From assembly GCF_003265345.1 (NCBI RefSeq), contig NZ_QFWW01000024.1, forward strand, positions 60,679-124,678: a stretch of 64,000 nucleotides of DNA, given 5' to 3'. Numbering within the stretch: position 1 is the first letter of the stretch; each line of letters starts with the position of its first letter. The stretch comes from Lentzea terrae (GTDB lineage: Bacteria > Actinomycetota > Actinomycetes > Mycobacteriales > Pseudonocardiaceae). Shown in pieces: positions 23,956 to 33,300 of this stretch. A model generated the notes under the pieces. That model was not told where the DNA came from. It made no database searches and saw nothing but the letters and a program-made list of their open reading frames with translations. A program made the translations under genes and the position numbers.

Positions 23956-23987
23956 GATACTCACAAAATCCAGATGTTCAGAACATC
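23956..23987. promoter_or_regulatory. Palindromic operator, site 2 of a shared pair
   Basis: GATGTTCAGAACATC (23973-23987) is a perfect 7-1-7 palindrome with ATCC and GATACTC on its left (23956-23972). A third half-site, GAACATC, sits at 23948-23954 over the tetR start. The unit matches site 1 at 20427-20458 in reverse orientation. Confidence 0.7.
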
Positions 23988-26365
23988 TAGGTCAGGCTGA
24001 GCAGCACGGTGCTGGAGCCGTGTCGGGGATTGAGCTTCAGCACCGTGCCGCCGAACGTGCCGGGCGTTGAGGAGAGGGACGCCCAGCCCGTCGTCTTGCC
24101 GCGCAGTTCCTCGACGGTCGACGCCGGCAGCGGCTTGCCGTCGATGACCACGCGTTTCACTCCGGAAGGCACCATCAGCTGCGACTCGGCCGGCGCGCCC
24201 CGCAGCGTCACGAGCAGGTGTTTGCCGTACGACTTCACCCGGAGGTTGCCGAACCTGCCATCCGCAGTGGGGGAGACGAGCCAGCCCGCGCGGTCCGTGC
24301 GGCCCAGGTCGTTCACGCCCCAAGCCCGAGACCAGACGTCGGGCGTGCGGAAGTTGAACGGCATGGCCGCGGACGCCCGCAGGTACAGCGGGAACTCGTC
24401 CAGCGACGCCTCGCGCGTGACAGTCCTGCCACCGGGCACCCGAGCACCGGAGTAGAGGTCGATCCACTCGCCGGGAGGCAGCCACACGTCGACCGGCGTC
24501 GGCTTGCCCGCCGCACCGTCGGCCTCGGCCCGGTCCGCCACCACCGGAGCCGCGAGCAGATCCGGCCCCACCATGAACTGCTGGTCCGCCTGCCACGCCT
24601 CCGCCGAAGCCGGATACTGGAACGCCATCGGCTGCGTGATCGGCGTGCCGTCCTGCGAAGCACGAACAGCCTGCGCGTACAGGTACGGGAACAGCTCGTA
24701 GTGCAGCACGGCGGCGCGCCGGAACCGTTCGAACGTCGCCGCGTCGTACACCCACGGCGTCGAGTTGCGGCCCGAGCTGCCGACCTGGAACACCGGCGTC
24801 ACGGCGGACTGCTGCGCCCACCGCACGAACAGCGACTCCGACGGGCCGCCGCCGAGGTTGCGGTAGCCGCCGATGTCCGAGCCGTGCACCGGGTGGCCGG
24901 AGATCCACGAGTTGATGCCGCGCCGGTTCGTGAGCCGCAGCCCGTCGAAGCTCATGTCGGCGTCGGCCTGCCAGAAGCCGCGCAGCAGCGTGGGCATCCC
25001 GTCGCCACCCGCGCGGAACAACGTCGTGTAGTTCTCGCCGTGCACCTTGCGCAGCATCTTCACGACGGATTCCGCGTACAGCAACGGGTACTGGTTGTGG
25101 AGCAGCGTGCCGGGCCCACCGGCGAACTGAGTCTCCTCGAAGTTGTGCTCCTCGCCCCGGTCGCCCTTCACGAAGTTGACGCCCATCCGGAACACGGCTT
25201 CCAGCCGAGCCTCGTAATGCCCCCGTGCCACCGGGTTCGTGAGGTCGATGTCCCACACGTTCGTCCGGTCAGACTGCGCAAAGGAACCGGCGGGGTAGTC
25301 GTGCGGGCATTCCTTTCCGTCGGACATCTTGTTCAGGAACGGCGCTACCCACACGCCCATGTTCACGCCACGAGAGCGCATCCAGTCGATCGTGCCCTGC
25401 GCATCGGGGTACATCGTCTTGTCGAACTTCAACGCGCCGATGCACGCGTAGGTCGGCCGGGCGCCCACCGGCCCCTGCTCCCACGGGTTGTCGACCCAGA
25501 GCGTGTCCAACGGGACACCGCGCGCCTGGAACTGCTTGACGTCCTCGACGACCTCGTCGGAGTGGTTGTACTTGTCCCGCCACTTCGTCAGCGCGAACTG
25601 CCGCGCGGGCGGCAGGGTCGGCGTGCCGACGCGCTTGAAGTACGCCGAGTTGACCTGCGCCGGCGAGCCCGCGTAGACCTCGTAGTCGAGCCGCGAGGTC
25701 TTGAAGCACAGCTGGATCCGGTCCGGCACACCGAAAGCGACCGGACAAGGCGCCGGCTTGTCCGCGCAGTGGTCGTCGGCGAGCGCACCGGGGAACGCCG
25801 TCCTGCCGATGGCGCGGGTGTCCGCGTAGACGCCGTAACCCTTGCTGGAGATGAAGAACGTCGACGGCGCGCCGTTCTTGTTGCACTTGCCGAAGTTCGA
25901 GGCGCCGACGAACACAGCCTTGTTCAGCAGCACACGGCGTTGCAGGTCAACGAACATCGTGTGCGCGCCACCGCCGAGGAAGTGCTCCTCCAACGACCCG
26001 GTGAGGTTCGTCGACACCTGAGCCACGCCTGCGGAAGGCTCCAAAGTCCAGCCCACCCGCAGGCCGCGGTCGGTGCGGGTCACGACCACGGAGGCGGTCC
26101 TGGACGCCTCCGTGGTCGCCACGACGTACCGGATCCCACCAGGAACCCGTCTCTGCGCGACGACCTTCGTCAACGAGTGCTGCGTGCCGTCCGCGAGCCG
26201 GTAGAACGTCTCGCGCTGGCCGGTCAGGGTCCGCCTGCCGTCCTGGAAGTCCAGCGCGAACGGTGAGTCGACGGCCTGCCACGACAACCCCCTGTGGGCC
26301 GTCGCGATCGGCGAACCAGCGGAAAGCCCGGCAGCGACCAGCAGAAGCGCCAGCAGGAACCTCAC
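23987..26365 (-). CDS. Secreted GH31 glycoside hydrolase
   Basis: A 792-aa exported enzyme with a Sec signal (about 1-24). The GH31 barrel is recognised from ARQFALTKWRDKYNHSDEV, LWVDNPWEQGP and FVKGDRGEE with the predicted nucleophile D402; the acid/base is likely D468 in FWQADADMSFDGLR. The nucleophile block differs from the common DxxE-type (TDFGE or ADFGE) motif, so this is not a standard alpha-glucosidase or xylosidase subgroup. A C-terminal beta domain follows. The GTG start overlaps the upstream GH28 stop as GTGA. Third gene of a GH28-GH28-GH31 operon, suggesting pectin side-chain or glycan breakdown. Confidence 0.82.
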   Translation of the reverse strand: MRFLLALLLVAAGLSAGSPIATAHRGLSWQAVDSPFALDFQDGRRTLTGQRETFYRLADGTQHSLTKVVAQRRVPGGIRYVVATTEASRTASVVVTRTDRGLRVGWTLEPSAGVAQVSTNLTGSLEEHFLGGGAHTMFVDLQRRVLLNKAVFVGASNFGKCNKNGAPSTFFISSKGYGVYADTRAIGRTAFPGALADDHCADKPAPCPVAFGVPDRIQLCFKTSRLDYEVYAGSPAQVNSAYFKRVGTPTLPPARQFALTKWRDKYNHSDEVVEDVKQFQARGVPLDTLWVDNPWEQGPVGARPTYACIGALKFDKTMYPDAQGTIDWMRSRGVNMGVWVAPFLNKMSDGKECPHDYPAGSFAQSDRTNVWDIDLTNPVARGHYEARLEAVFRMGVNFVKGDRGEEHNFEETQFAGGPGTLLHNQYPLLYAESVVKMLRKVHGENYTTLFRAGGDGMPTLLRGFWQADADMSFDGLRLTNRRGINSWISGHPVHGSDIGGYRNLGGGPSESLFVRWAQQSAVTPVFQVGSSGRNSTPWVYDAATFERFRRAAVLHYELFPYLYAQAVRASQDGTPITQPMAFQYPASAEAWQADQQFMVGPDLLAAPVVADRAEADGAAGKPTPVDVWLPPGEWIDLYSGARVPGGRTVTREASLDEFPLYLRASAAMPFNFRTPDVWSRAWGVNDLGRTDRAGWLVSPTADGRFGNLRVKSYGKHLLVTLRGAPAESQLMVPSGVKRVVIDGKPLPASTVEELRGKTTGWASLSSTPGTFGGTVLKLNPRHGSSTVLLSLT

Positions 26366-27750
26366 GCCGGCACCACCCCGTTGATCGTCGTGTTGCGGAA
26401 CACCAGGTTGTCGGTGTTCTCGATCAGGTTCGGCTCGGCGATCCCGGTGAACGTAGAGTTCGAGATCAGCACGTTGCGGATGTGGGACTGCGGGAACCCG
26501 CGGAACGTCGCCGCGACCCGGCCGCCGTTGATCCGCATCCGGTCGATCGTCAGGTTGTTGATCTGCGGGAAGAAGCCCTTCGTGCCGCCGTTCTGGTAGA
26601 ACATCGACACGAACAGGATCTCGCGCTCGACGTTCTGGCCGAAGATGTTGCGCAGGTGCACGCCGTCGATCACGCCGCCGCGGTCCTGGTTGGTCTTGAT
26701 GTAGAGCGCGTGCTTGATCGGGTACCGGCCGGGGTAGTCCGGCGCGTTGATCTCGCAGTCGCGGCAGAAGACCTTGGACACGCCGCCGGACATCTCGCTG
26801 CCGACCGTGATCCCGCCCCAGCGGCCGGAGAACTTGCAGCGCTCCACCACGATGTGGGTGGACGGGATGCCGACCCGCCGTCCGTCGGCATCCCGTCCGC
26901 ACTTCACCACGACGCAGTCGTCGTTGGTGTTGAACTTCGAGTCGTGCACGTGCGCGTAGGAGGACGAGTCGAGGTCGACACCGTCGCCCTGCGAGTTCGT
27001 CGAGTAGATCTCGATCCGGCGCACGGTGATGTTCTGCGAGAACACGAAGTGCAGCGACCACATCGCGGGGTTCTTGATGAGCACGTCTTCCACGAGCAGG
27101 TTCCTGCAGCGGAAGAACTGGATCATGTTGGGCCGCATGTTCTTGCCGACGCCCATGATCCGTTCCTCGACCGGCTTGCCCTCCTCGCCCCACTGCCGCA
27201 GCAGCGCGGTGGAGCCGGCGCGCCACTCCGGCCACGGGCCGTTGGTCGCGTCGCCGTCGATCGTGCCGCGACCGGTGATGGCGATGTTCTTCTGCTCGAA
27301 CGCGTAGATGAACGGCTGGTAGTTGTAGCAGAGCGTGCCCTCCCAGCGGGTGAGCACGAGCGGCAGGTAGTCGTTGGGGTCCGTGGAGAACTTGATCGTG
27401 GCGGCCTCGCGCACGTGGAGCTCCACATTGGACAGGAGTCTGATGCCGCCGGTGAGGAACGTGCCCGCGGGAACGACAACACGTCCCCCACCGGCTCGGT
27501 GGCACGCCGTGATCGCGCGGTGGAACGCCTCGGTGTTCTTCGTGAGGCCGTCACCCTTCGCGCCGTACGCGGTGACGTCGTAGTCCTTCCTGCGGAAGCG
27601 CGGTGGGCAGATGCGCGCCAGGATGCGCGGAACTTCCCGCCACGGGTCCCGGCCCAGAGCGGGTTCGGCAGCCGCAACGCCTGCAGGGAGCAGGAGACCA
27701 GCGGCCGTCAGGCCGGACACACGCGCGAAATCACGACGTGACAAGGACAC
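26362..27750 (-). CDS. Secreted GH28 polygalacturonase-like enzyme
   Basis: A 462-aa right-handed beta-helix protein with a Tat signal (SLSRRDFARVSGLTAAGLLLP). The GH28 catalytic aspartates appear in QGDGVDLD (about D256 and D259) and in NDDCVVVKCGRD (D277 and D278); GGITVGSEMSGGV stands where many GH28 enzymes have GHG, and IKTN corresponds to the RIK block. It is likely an exo-type or rhamnogalacturonan-active enzyme. It is 11 bp downstream of a close paralogue and couples to the GH31 gene, giving a tandem duplication within the operon. Confidence 0.85.
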   Translation of the reverse strand: MSLSRRDFARVSGLTAAGLLLPAGVAAAEPALGRDPWREVPRILARICPPRFRRKDYDVTAYGAKGDGLTKNTEAFHRAITACHRAGGGRVVVPAGTFLTGGIRLLSNVELHVREAATIKFSTDPNDYLPLVLTRWEGTLCYNYQPFIYAFEQKNIAITGRGTIDGDATNGPWPEWRAGSTALLRQWGEEGKPVEERIMGVGKNMRPNMIQFFRCRNLLVEDVLIKNPAMWSLHFVFSQNITVRRIEIYSTNSQGDGVDLDSSSYAHVHDSKFNTNDDCVVVKCGRDADGRRVGIPSTHIVVERCKFSGRWGGITVGSEMSGGVSKVFCRDCEINAPDYPGRYPIKHALYIKTNQDRGGVIDGVHLRNIFGQNVEREILFVSMFYQNGGTKGFFPQINNLTIDRMRINGGRVAATFRGFPQSHIRNVLISNSTFTGIAEPNLIENTDNLVFRNTTINGVVPA

Positions 27751-27761
27751 AGGGCTTCTCC

Positions 27762-29186
27762 TCAGACCTTCTTGCCGTTGATGGTGACGTTGGTGAAGGT
27801 GGTGCCGTCCGCGTTCTTGATGCTGGGCTTCGCGGTCGTGACGTTGGTGAACGTGCTGTTGGAGATCGCCAGGTTCTTGATGTGCGACTCCGCCAGGCCG
27901 TCCAGGGTGACCGCCGTCTTCTTGACGCCGTTGACGGTGAAGCCGTCGGCGGTGATGTTCTGCACCTTGGGGTTCACGATCGGGCCGAAGCCGGGGCCGG
28001 TGAGGCTGTAGTTCAGCGTCACCATGATCGCCTCGCGGTCGACGTCGGTCGCCTTGATGCGCCGGGCGTGGATGTTCTCGACGGTGCCGCCGCGCCGCTT
28101 GTTCGTCTTGATGTACAGCACGTGGAAGGGCTTGTACGACGAGCCCTTCTTCACCGTGCAGTCCTGGAAGAACACGTTGCGCACGCCGCCGGACATCTCG
28201 CTGCCGACGGTCAGCGCGCCCCAGCGGCCTTCGAACGAGCAGTTCTCGATGACGATGTTCTCGCTCGCCACGCCCACCCTGCGGCCGTCGATGTCACGAC
28301 CGGCCTTGATGGCGATGCCGTCGTCACCGCAGTCGAACCGGCAGCCGGTGATGTGCACGTACTGCGAGGCTTCGGGGTCGCAGCCGTCGACCATGCCGCC
28401 GCGGCTGTAGACGAAAATGTTGCGGATCGTCACGTTGGTGCACAGCACGGGATGCACGTTCCACATCGCCGAGTTGCGCAGCTGCACGCCCTCGACGAGG
28501 ACGTTCCTGCACTCGTAGAGCGTCACCATGTTCGGCTTGAGGAAGTGGCCCATGCCGAACTTCCGCTCGGTCACCGGCCGGTTGTCCACGGCCTGCTTCT
28601 GCAGCGCCTCCCAGTCCGGCTGGCGCTTCTTGTCGTAGTCGAACCACGGTCCGGACGGGCCCTGGCCGTCGATCAGGCCGGGCCCGGTGATCGCGATGTT
28701 CTCCGCCTTGCGGGCGTAGATGAACGACGAGAAGTTCATGCACTCGATGCCCTGCCACCGCGTGTAGACGAGCGGGAAGTCCTTGGGATCGGTGGAGAAC
28801 TTGATCGTGGCGCCCTCGGACACGACGAGGTTGACGTTGCTCAGCAGGGTGATCGCGCCGGTGAGGAAGCTGCCCCTGGGCACGACCACCTGGCCGCCGC
28901 CCGCCTTGTTGCAGGCTTCGATGGCCTTCTTGAACGCGTCGGTGTTCTTGGTCTTGCCGTCACCCTTCGCGCCGTAGGCCGTGATGTCGAACTTGGCGGT
29001 GGGGAACGTGGGCGGCACGATCTTGGCGAGGATTGCGGGCACCTGGTCCCACGGCGACTCGGCCATCGGGATCGCGGCGTGCTCTTCCGCCGCCGCCACT
29101 GGCGCGTTCAGGAACGAGCCCGACAACATCGTGACACCCGCGGTGGCACCGGCGACTTTGAGGAAGTCGCGGCGGTTGGTCTCCAT
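27762..29186 (-). CDS. Secreted GH28 polygalacturonase-like enzyme (paralogue)
   Basis: A 474-aa beta-helix enzyme with a Tat signal (TNRRDFLKVAGATAGVTML). The catalytic pair is in CGDDGIAIKAGRD (D288 and D289), with MVDGCDPEAS upstream and WGALTVGSEMSGGVRN downstream. It shares the overall layout of its neighbour at 26362. AAAGGA precedes the ATG at 29186; an earlier start at 29219 adds 11 residues and has no ribosome site. First gene of the GH28-GH28-GH31 operon, transcribed away from the regulator at 29340. Confidence 0.88.
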   Translation of the reverse strand: METNRRDFLKVAGATAGVTMLSGSFLNAPVAAAEEHAAIPMAESPWDQVPAILAKIVPPTFPTAKFDITAYGAKGDGKTKNTDAFKKAIEACNKAGGGQVVVPRGSFLTGAITLLSNVNLVVSEGATIKFSTDPKDFPLVYTRWQGIECMNFSSFIYARKAENIAITGPGLIDGQGPSGPWFDYDKKRQPDWEALQKQAVDNRPVTERKFGMGHFLKPNMVTLYECRNVLVEGVQLRNSAMWNVHPVLCTNVTIRNIFVYSRGGMVDGCDPEASQYVHITGCRFDCGDDGIAIKAGRDIDGRRVGVASENIVIENCSFEGRWGALTVGSEMSGGVRNVFFQDCTVKKGSSYKPFHVLYIKTNKRRGGTVENIHARRIKATDVDREAIMVTLNYSLTGPGFGPIVNPKVQNITADGFTVNGVKKTAVTLDGLAESHIKNLAISNSTFTNVTTAKPSIKNADGTTFTNVTINGKKV

Positions 29187-29242
29187 CGGCCGTCCTTTCG
29201 CGCGCATGCGTTGGTACAACAGCGAGCGGCGGCGGCGAGTTC

Positions 29243-29275
29243 ACAACGATGAAACGCAGTTGTAAACCTTTTCAA
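29243..29275. promoter_or_regulatory. Operator-like inverted repeats upstream of the GH28 operon
   Basis: TTGTAAACCTTTTCAA (29260-29275) is an imperfect inverted repeat of LacI-operator style, and ACAAC/GTTGT (29243-29263) overlaps it. Both lie between the GH28 start and the divergent regulator gene. Confidence 0.4.
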
Positions 29276-29339
29276 TCGATGTCTACACCCGTTTCCGGCC
29301 CCGCGTCAACGGCTGCCCGAAGTCGGCATACTGGCTTGC

Positions 29340-30305
29340 GTGCTCGGATTGCGACCGGCGGAACTCGCGGTTTACGAGACGCTCGTGGACTCGTATCAAC
29401 TGGGTGTGACCGAGCTTTGTGGTGCCACCGAACTGGCTGAGCGGGTCGTCCGAGCAGCGTTGAGGTCCTTGACCGATCTCGGTTTCGTCCACCACGTCAA
29501 CGGACTGCACACGGCCGTCGCGCCCGACGTGGCACTGGCGACGTACTTCCTGCAGCGCGAAGACGACCTGCGGCGGGACCGGTTGCTGGCCGGCGAGCTG
29601 CAGGTGCGGTACGAACGCGCGGCAGGTTTGCGCGCTCCTGCGGACCTCGTCGAGGTGGTGCACGGGGCAGAAGCGATCTCCCGGCGCGTCGACCAGGTCA
29701 TGCGGACCGCCCGGCAGGAGGTGCGGTTCGTGGACAAGCCTCCGTATGCCAAACCGCCTTCTTCTTTGCATCCCGTCGAGGAGGAACTGCTTCAGCGCGG
29801 CGTGCGGTTTCGCGGGATCTACGAGCGGCAGGCGTTGGAGCTGCACGACTTGCGCGCTGACCTGGAAATGGGCCTGTCGCTGGGGGAGGAGGCACGGGTG
29901 GTCGCGGTCGCGCCCACGAAGATGATCCTGGCCGACTCGCACCTGGGGTTGATCCCGTTGCACAGCACGGAGACGGCGTTGGAGAGCGCAGTCATCGTGC
30001 ACCGGTCGGCGCTGCTGGACTCGCTCGGGGCGTTGTTCGCGCGGCTGTGGGAGGACGCGGTGCCGTTGGCGTTGCCGGGAGAACCCGCCAGCAACGAGAT
30101 GTCGATCGAGGACGCGCGGCTGCTGGCGTTGCTGGCCACGGGACTGCCGGATCGCAGCATCGCGAAACAGCTCGGCTTGAGCTATCGGACGTTTCAGCGG
30201 CGGCTGCACCGGTTGATGGACGAGCTGGGCGCGCAGACCCGGTTTCAGGCGGGTCTGCGCGCCGCGGCGCGAGGTGCCAGCTCTTTGCTACCTCCCCCTC
30301 AGTGA
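29340..30305 (+). CDS. TrmB/LuxR-type hybrid transcriptional regulator
   Basis: A 321-aa protein with an N-terminal TrmB-like winged helix (GLRPAELAVYETLVDSYQLG, about 2-60), a middle domain and a C-terminal LuxR-type HTH (ARLLALLATGLPDRSIAKQLGLSYRTFQRRLHRLMDELGA, about 260-300). This layout is common in actinomycete regulators near secondary-metabolism or carbohydrate genes. It starts at a GTG, probably leaderless. Divergent from the GH28-GH28-GH31 operon, its likely target. It overlaps the subtilase gene by 7 bp tail to tail. Confidence 0.78.
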   Translation: MLGLRPAELAVYETLVDSYQLGVTELCGATELAERVVRAALRSLTDLGFVHHVNGLHTAVAPDVALATYFLQREDDLRRDRLLAGELQVRYERAAGLRAPADLVEVVHGAEAISRRVDQVMRTARQEVRFVDKPPYAKPPSSLHPVEEELLQRGVRFRGIYERQALELHDLRADLEMGLSLGEEARVVAVAPTKMILADSHLGLIPLHSTETALESAVIVHRSALLDSLGALFARLWEDAVPLALPGEPASNEMSIEDARLLALLATGLPDRSIAKQLGLSYRTFQRRLHRLMDELGAQTRFQAGLRAAARGASSLLPPPQ

Positions 30306-33300
30306 GTGCGGAAGGCTTTCTGCATGGTCTGCGTGACCGTGTTGCCCGCACCGTCGCGGGCTTCGGTGCGCAGCCACACGTCACCGGTCGGACTGTCGAT
30401 GGTGACCTGCCACCGGTCACCGCTGGGCTGGGTCGCCGCCTGCCGCCACGTCCTGCCGTCGTCCACCGACCACTGGACCTTCACCAGGGTGATGGGTGCG
30501 CTGTTGGACGCGTGCACGTGGTAGACGAACGGTTTGCCCGCCGGCGCGGAGTTCGTGAGGTCGAGCGGGAGGTCGTGCCGGAGCCGGATGAGCGGCTGGA
30601 ACTGACACGTGACCTCGCCCGCGTGGCAGGAGTACCCGAGCGGCGGCGGGTTCTGCGAGCGGTGGGACTGGAAGGTCCACGTGGTCTCGGTGCGCGGGGC
30701 GAGGGTGAACAGCACCGGGTTGACCGCGCCCGTGACGGCTCCCGGGGTGTGCGTCTCGACCGCCTCGAGGCGATAGGCCGCCTTCTCCGGAGCCATCCGG
30801 AACGTGGGGTAGAACGCCAGCGGCTCGGAGTTCGCGGGGATCTCGGTGTCCCCGCGGAACAGCCGGACCTTGGTCGTCGTGAAGAACTTGCTGTTCTGAT
30901 AAGGATTTGTGTAGTGGCCGGGGTTGTCGTCGGTCCACTGCAACGCCGGGACGAACGTGTCGCCGGCGCGGCAGTTCGAGCAGAGCTGCCGCCACGAACC
31001 GTTCGCGGCCGGGTAGCGGGCCGGGTGGTCGGACTGCAGTTCGATCGCGGTGCTGTGCATCGGACCGGCGAACCACCGCTCGGTGGCGGGAGCAGCGCCC
31101 TCGCGGATCACGTTCTCCTGGAACATGGTCATGGCGGCACGCTGGCCCTTGGCGTCGAGACCGCTCAGCGTCACGTGCCGCTTCCACACGATCCGGTCGT
31201 CGCCGGGCCCGATGTACTCCGTCCACGCGGCCGGTGGCGTGAACGTGGTGCCGCGCAGGACCTGCGTCTGCCACAGGCCGGTCGGGAACGGGTACCACGT
31301 CTTCTGCACGGTCAGACCGGATTTGTCGGCGTGATAGGAGGTCGGCCGCTTGACCAGCTTCGCGGGGTCGACGGTGCGGCGGTGATCGGACGGGATTCCG
31401 TTGGCGTCGAGGAAGCTCAGGTTGTACACCGCTTCCGGACTCGGCCTGACGGCCAGTTTCACCGCGGTCTGCTTCGCGACGAACTCGCCGTCGGCGTTGC
31501 TCAAGCTCAGTGACGGCAGTGCGGTGCTCGACAGCCCGGTGAGCGGAAGCGCACCCGGCGCGTCCACATAGGACAACATCGCCTTCTTGCCGGCTTGTGC
31601 CGCAGCGGTGGCAGCGGTGTTCGCCGCCCTCACCATGTTGGCCGGGGTGTCGGGCTTGATCTTCACCAGCGCGGTGTCGCCACCGATGGTCAGGTCGCGG
31701 GTACCGGCCCACTTCGCGGACAGCACGGCCACGTCGCCGTCGGTGCCGAGCGTCCGGCCGCCCGCCGTCGCGGTGACCGTGGCGGACTGCAGCGTCACGT
31801 TGTCCTGCAACGAGATCGCGCCCTTCTTCGCGGCTGCGGCAGGAGTCGCGCGCACCTCCCACGGCGCCGTGCCGAGCGCGGCGGCGATCTCCGTGATCAG
31901 CGGCAGCTTCTCGCCTTCCGCCGGCACCACGCGGCGCAGCGTCACGGTGCGGTCGCGTTGCTCGACCGGCCCAGGAGCCACGACTTCGATCGGCACGGTC
32001 TGCTGCGCGTCGAGCGACACGTTGGCGGCGCCCGTGACGGTCACCTCCGGCGCGGCGAGCGCTGACCACCGCCGCAACCCCGCGGTGTTCTCGGTCGCCC
32101 AGGTCACCGCGGAGTACCGGCCGCTCGGCACGTTCGCGACACCTTCGCCATTCACGACGTCGAAGTAGAAGCTGGTCGTCTCGTCGAACGGGTCGTTGAC
32201 GTCGTCGCCGCCGTTCGAGTCGTCGATCAGCTGCCCCAGCGCGGGTGCCGGTGGGCGCCCGGCGGCGTCCCGGACGTGCACCGAGACCGGGAACGTCTGC
32301 GGTGCCTCGTAAACGCTGACCGGTGTGCGCAGGCTGACCCCGCCACCGGTGGCCGTGACGACACCGCCGTACACGCCGGCCGGGCCGACCTCCGGATCGA
32401 GCGTGAGCTGTGCCGTCGCGGTGCCGTGGGCCGCGATGCTCAGCCTGGTGGTGCTGAGCTTGAACCCGGTCGTGGACTTGCCGTCCCAGCCCTTGATCGA
32501 CGTGGTGAGGTCGAGGTGCAGCGGGGTGCCGGAGTCGTTGACGTACTGGAGTTCCCTGGTCAGCGCTCCGCGCGGGCCGCGTTCGTAGCGGCCGAAGCTC
32601 GCCGACGCCGTGGCGGTGGACTTCTGCTTGATCGCCTTGGCCACGTCGAGACGGCCGGCTCCCTGTTCGTACCACTGCATGCCGACGTCGGCGGCGCTGG
32701 TCACGAGTGCGTTCTTCAACGTCTGCGCATTCCAGTCCGGGTGCTGCTGGGCGAGCAGCGCGGCCGCGCCGGCGACGTGCGGCGTGGCCATCGACGTGCC
32801 CGAAGCGGCGGTGTGGTGGTCGCCGACCGGAGCGCCCATGTTCGTACCGGCGGCCTTGGCGGCCACGACACCGACACCGGGCGCGTTGATCTCGGGCTTC
32901 ACGTGCGCGTCCCCGATGCGCGGACCGGTGCTGCTGAACGGCGCGAGCTTGTTCTGGCGGTCGACCGCGCCGACGGTGAGCGCCGAGGTGGCGGCACCGG
33001 GAGAGGTGACCGAACGGCCTGCCGGGCCGTTGTTGCCCGCCGCCACCACGAACAGCGCACCCGTCTCGGCGGAGAGCCGGTCGACCAGCGCGCTCAGCTC
33101 GTCCGTGCCGTCGGTGACCTCGCCGCCCAGGCTGAGGTTGACGATCTTCGCGCCGGACCTGGCCGCCCACTCGATGCCGGCCAGCACCTGGGACGTCTCG
33201 GCCTCGCCCGCGCCGTTGAACACCTTGGCGATCACCAGTTTCGCCGCCGGGGCAACGCCTTTGTACTTCCCGCCGGAAGCCTGGCCGGTGCCCGCGACGG

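Noticed and set aside
26362-27505. GH31 gene extending upstream through the GH28 gene
   Set aside because: The extra N-terminal part reads out of frame within GH28 and is composition-driven; the GH31 signal peptide starts at 26365.
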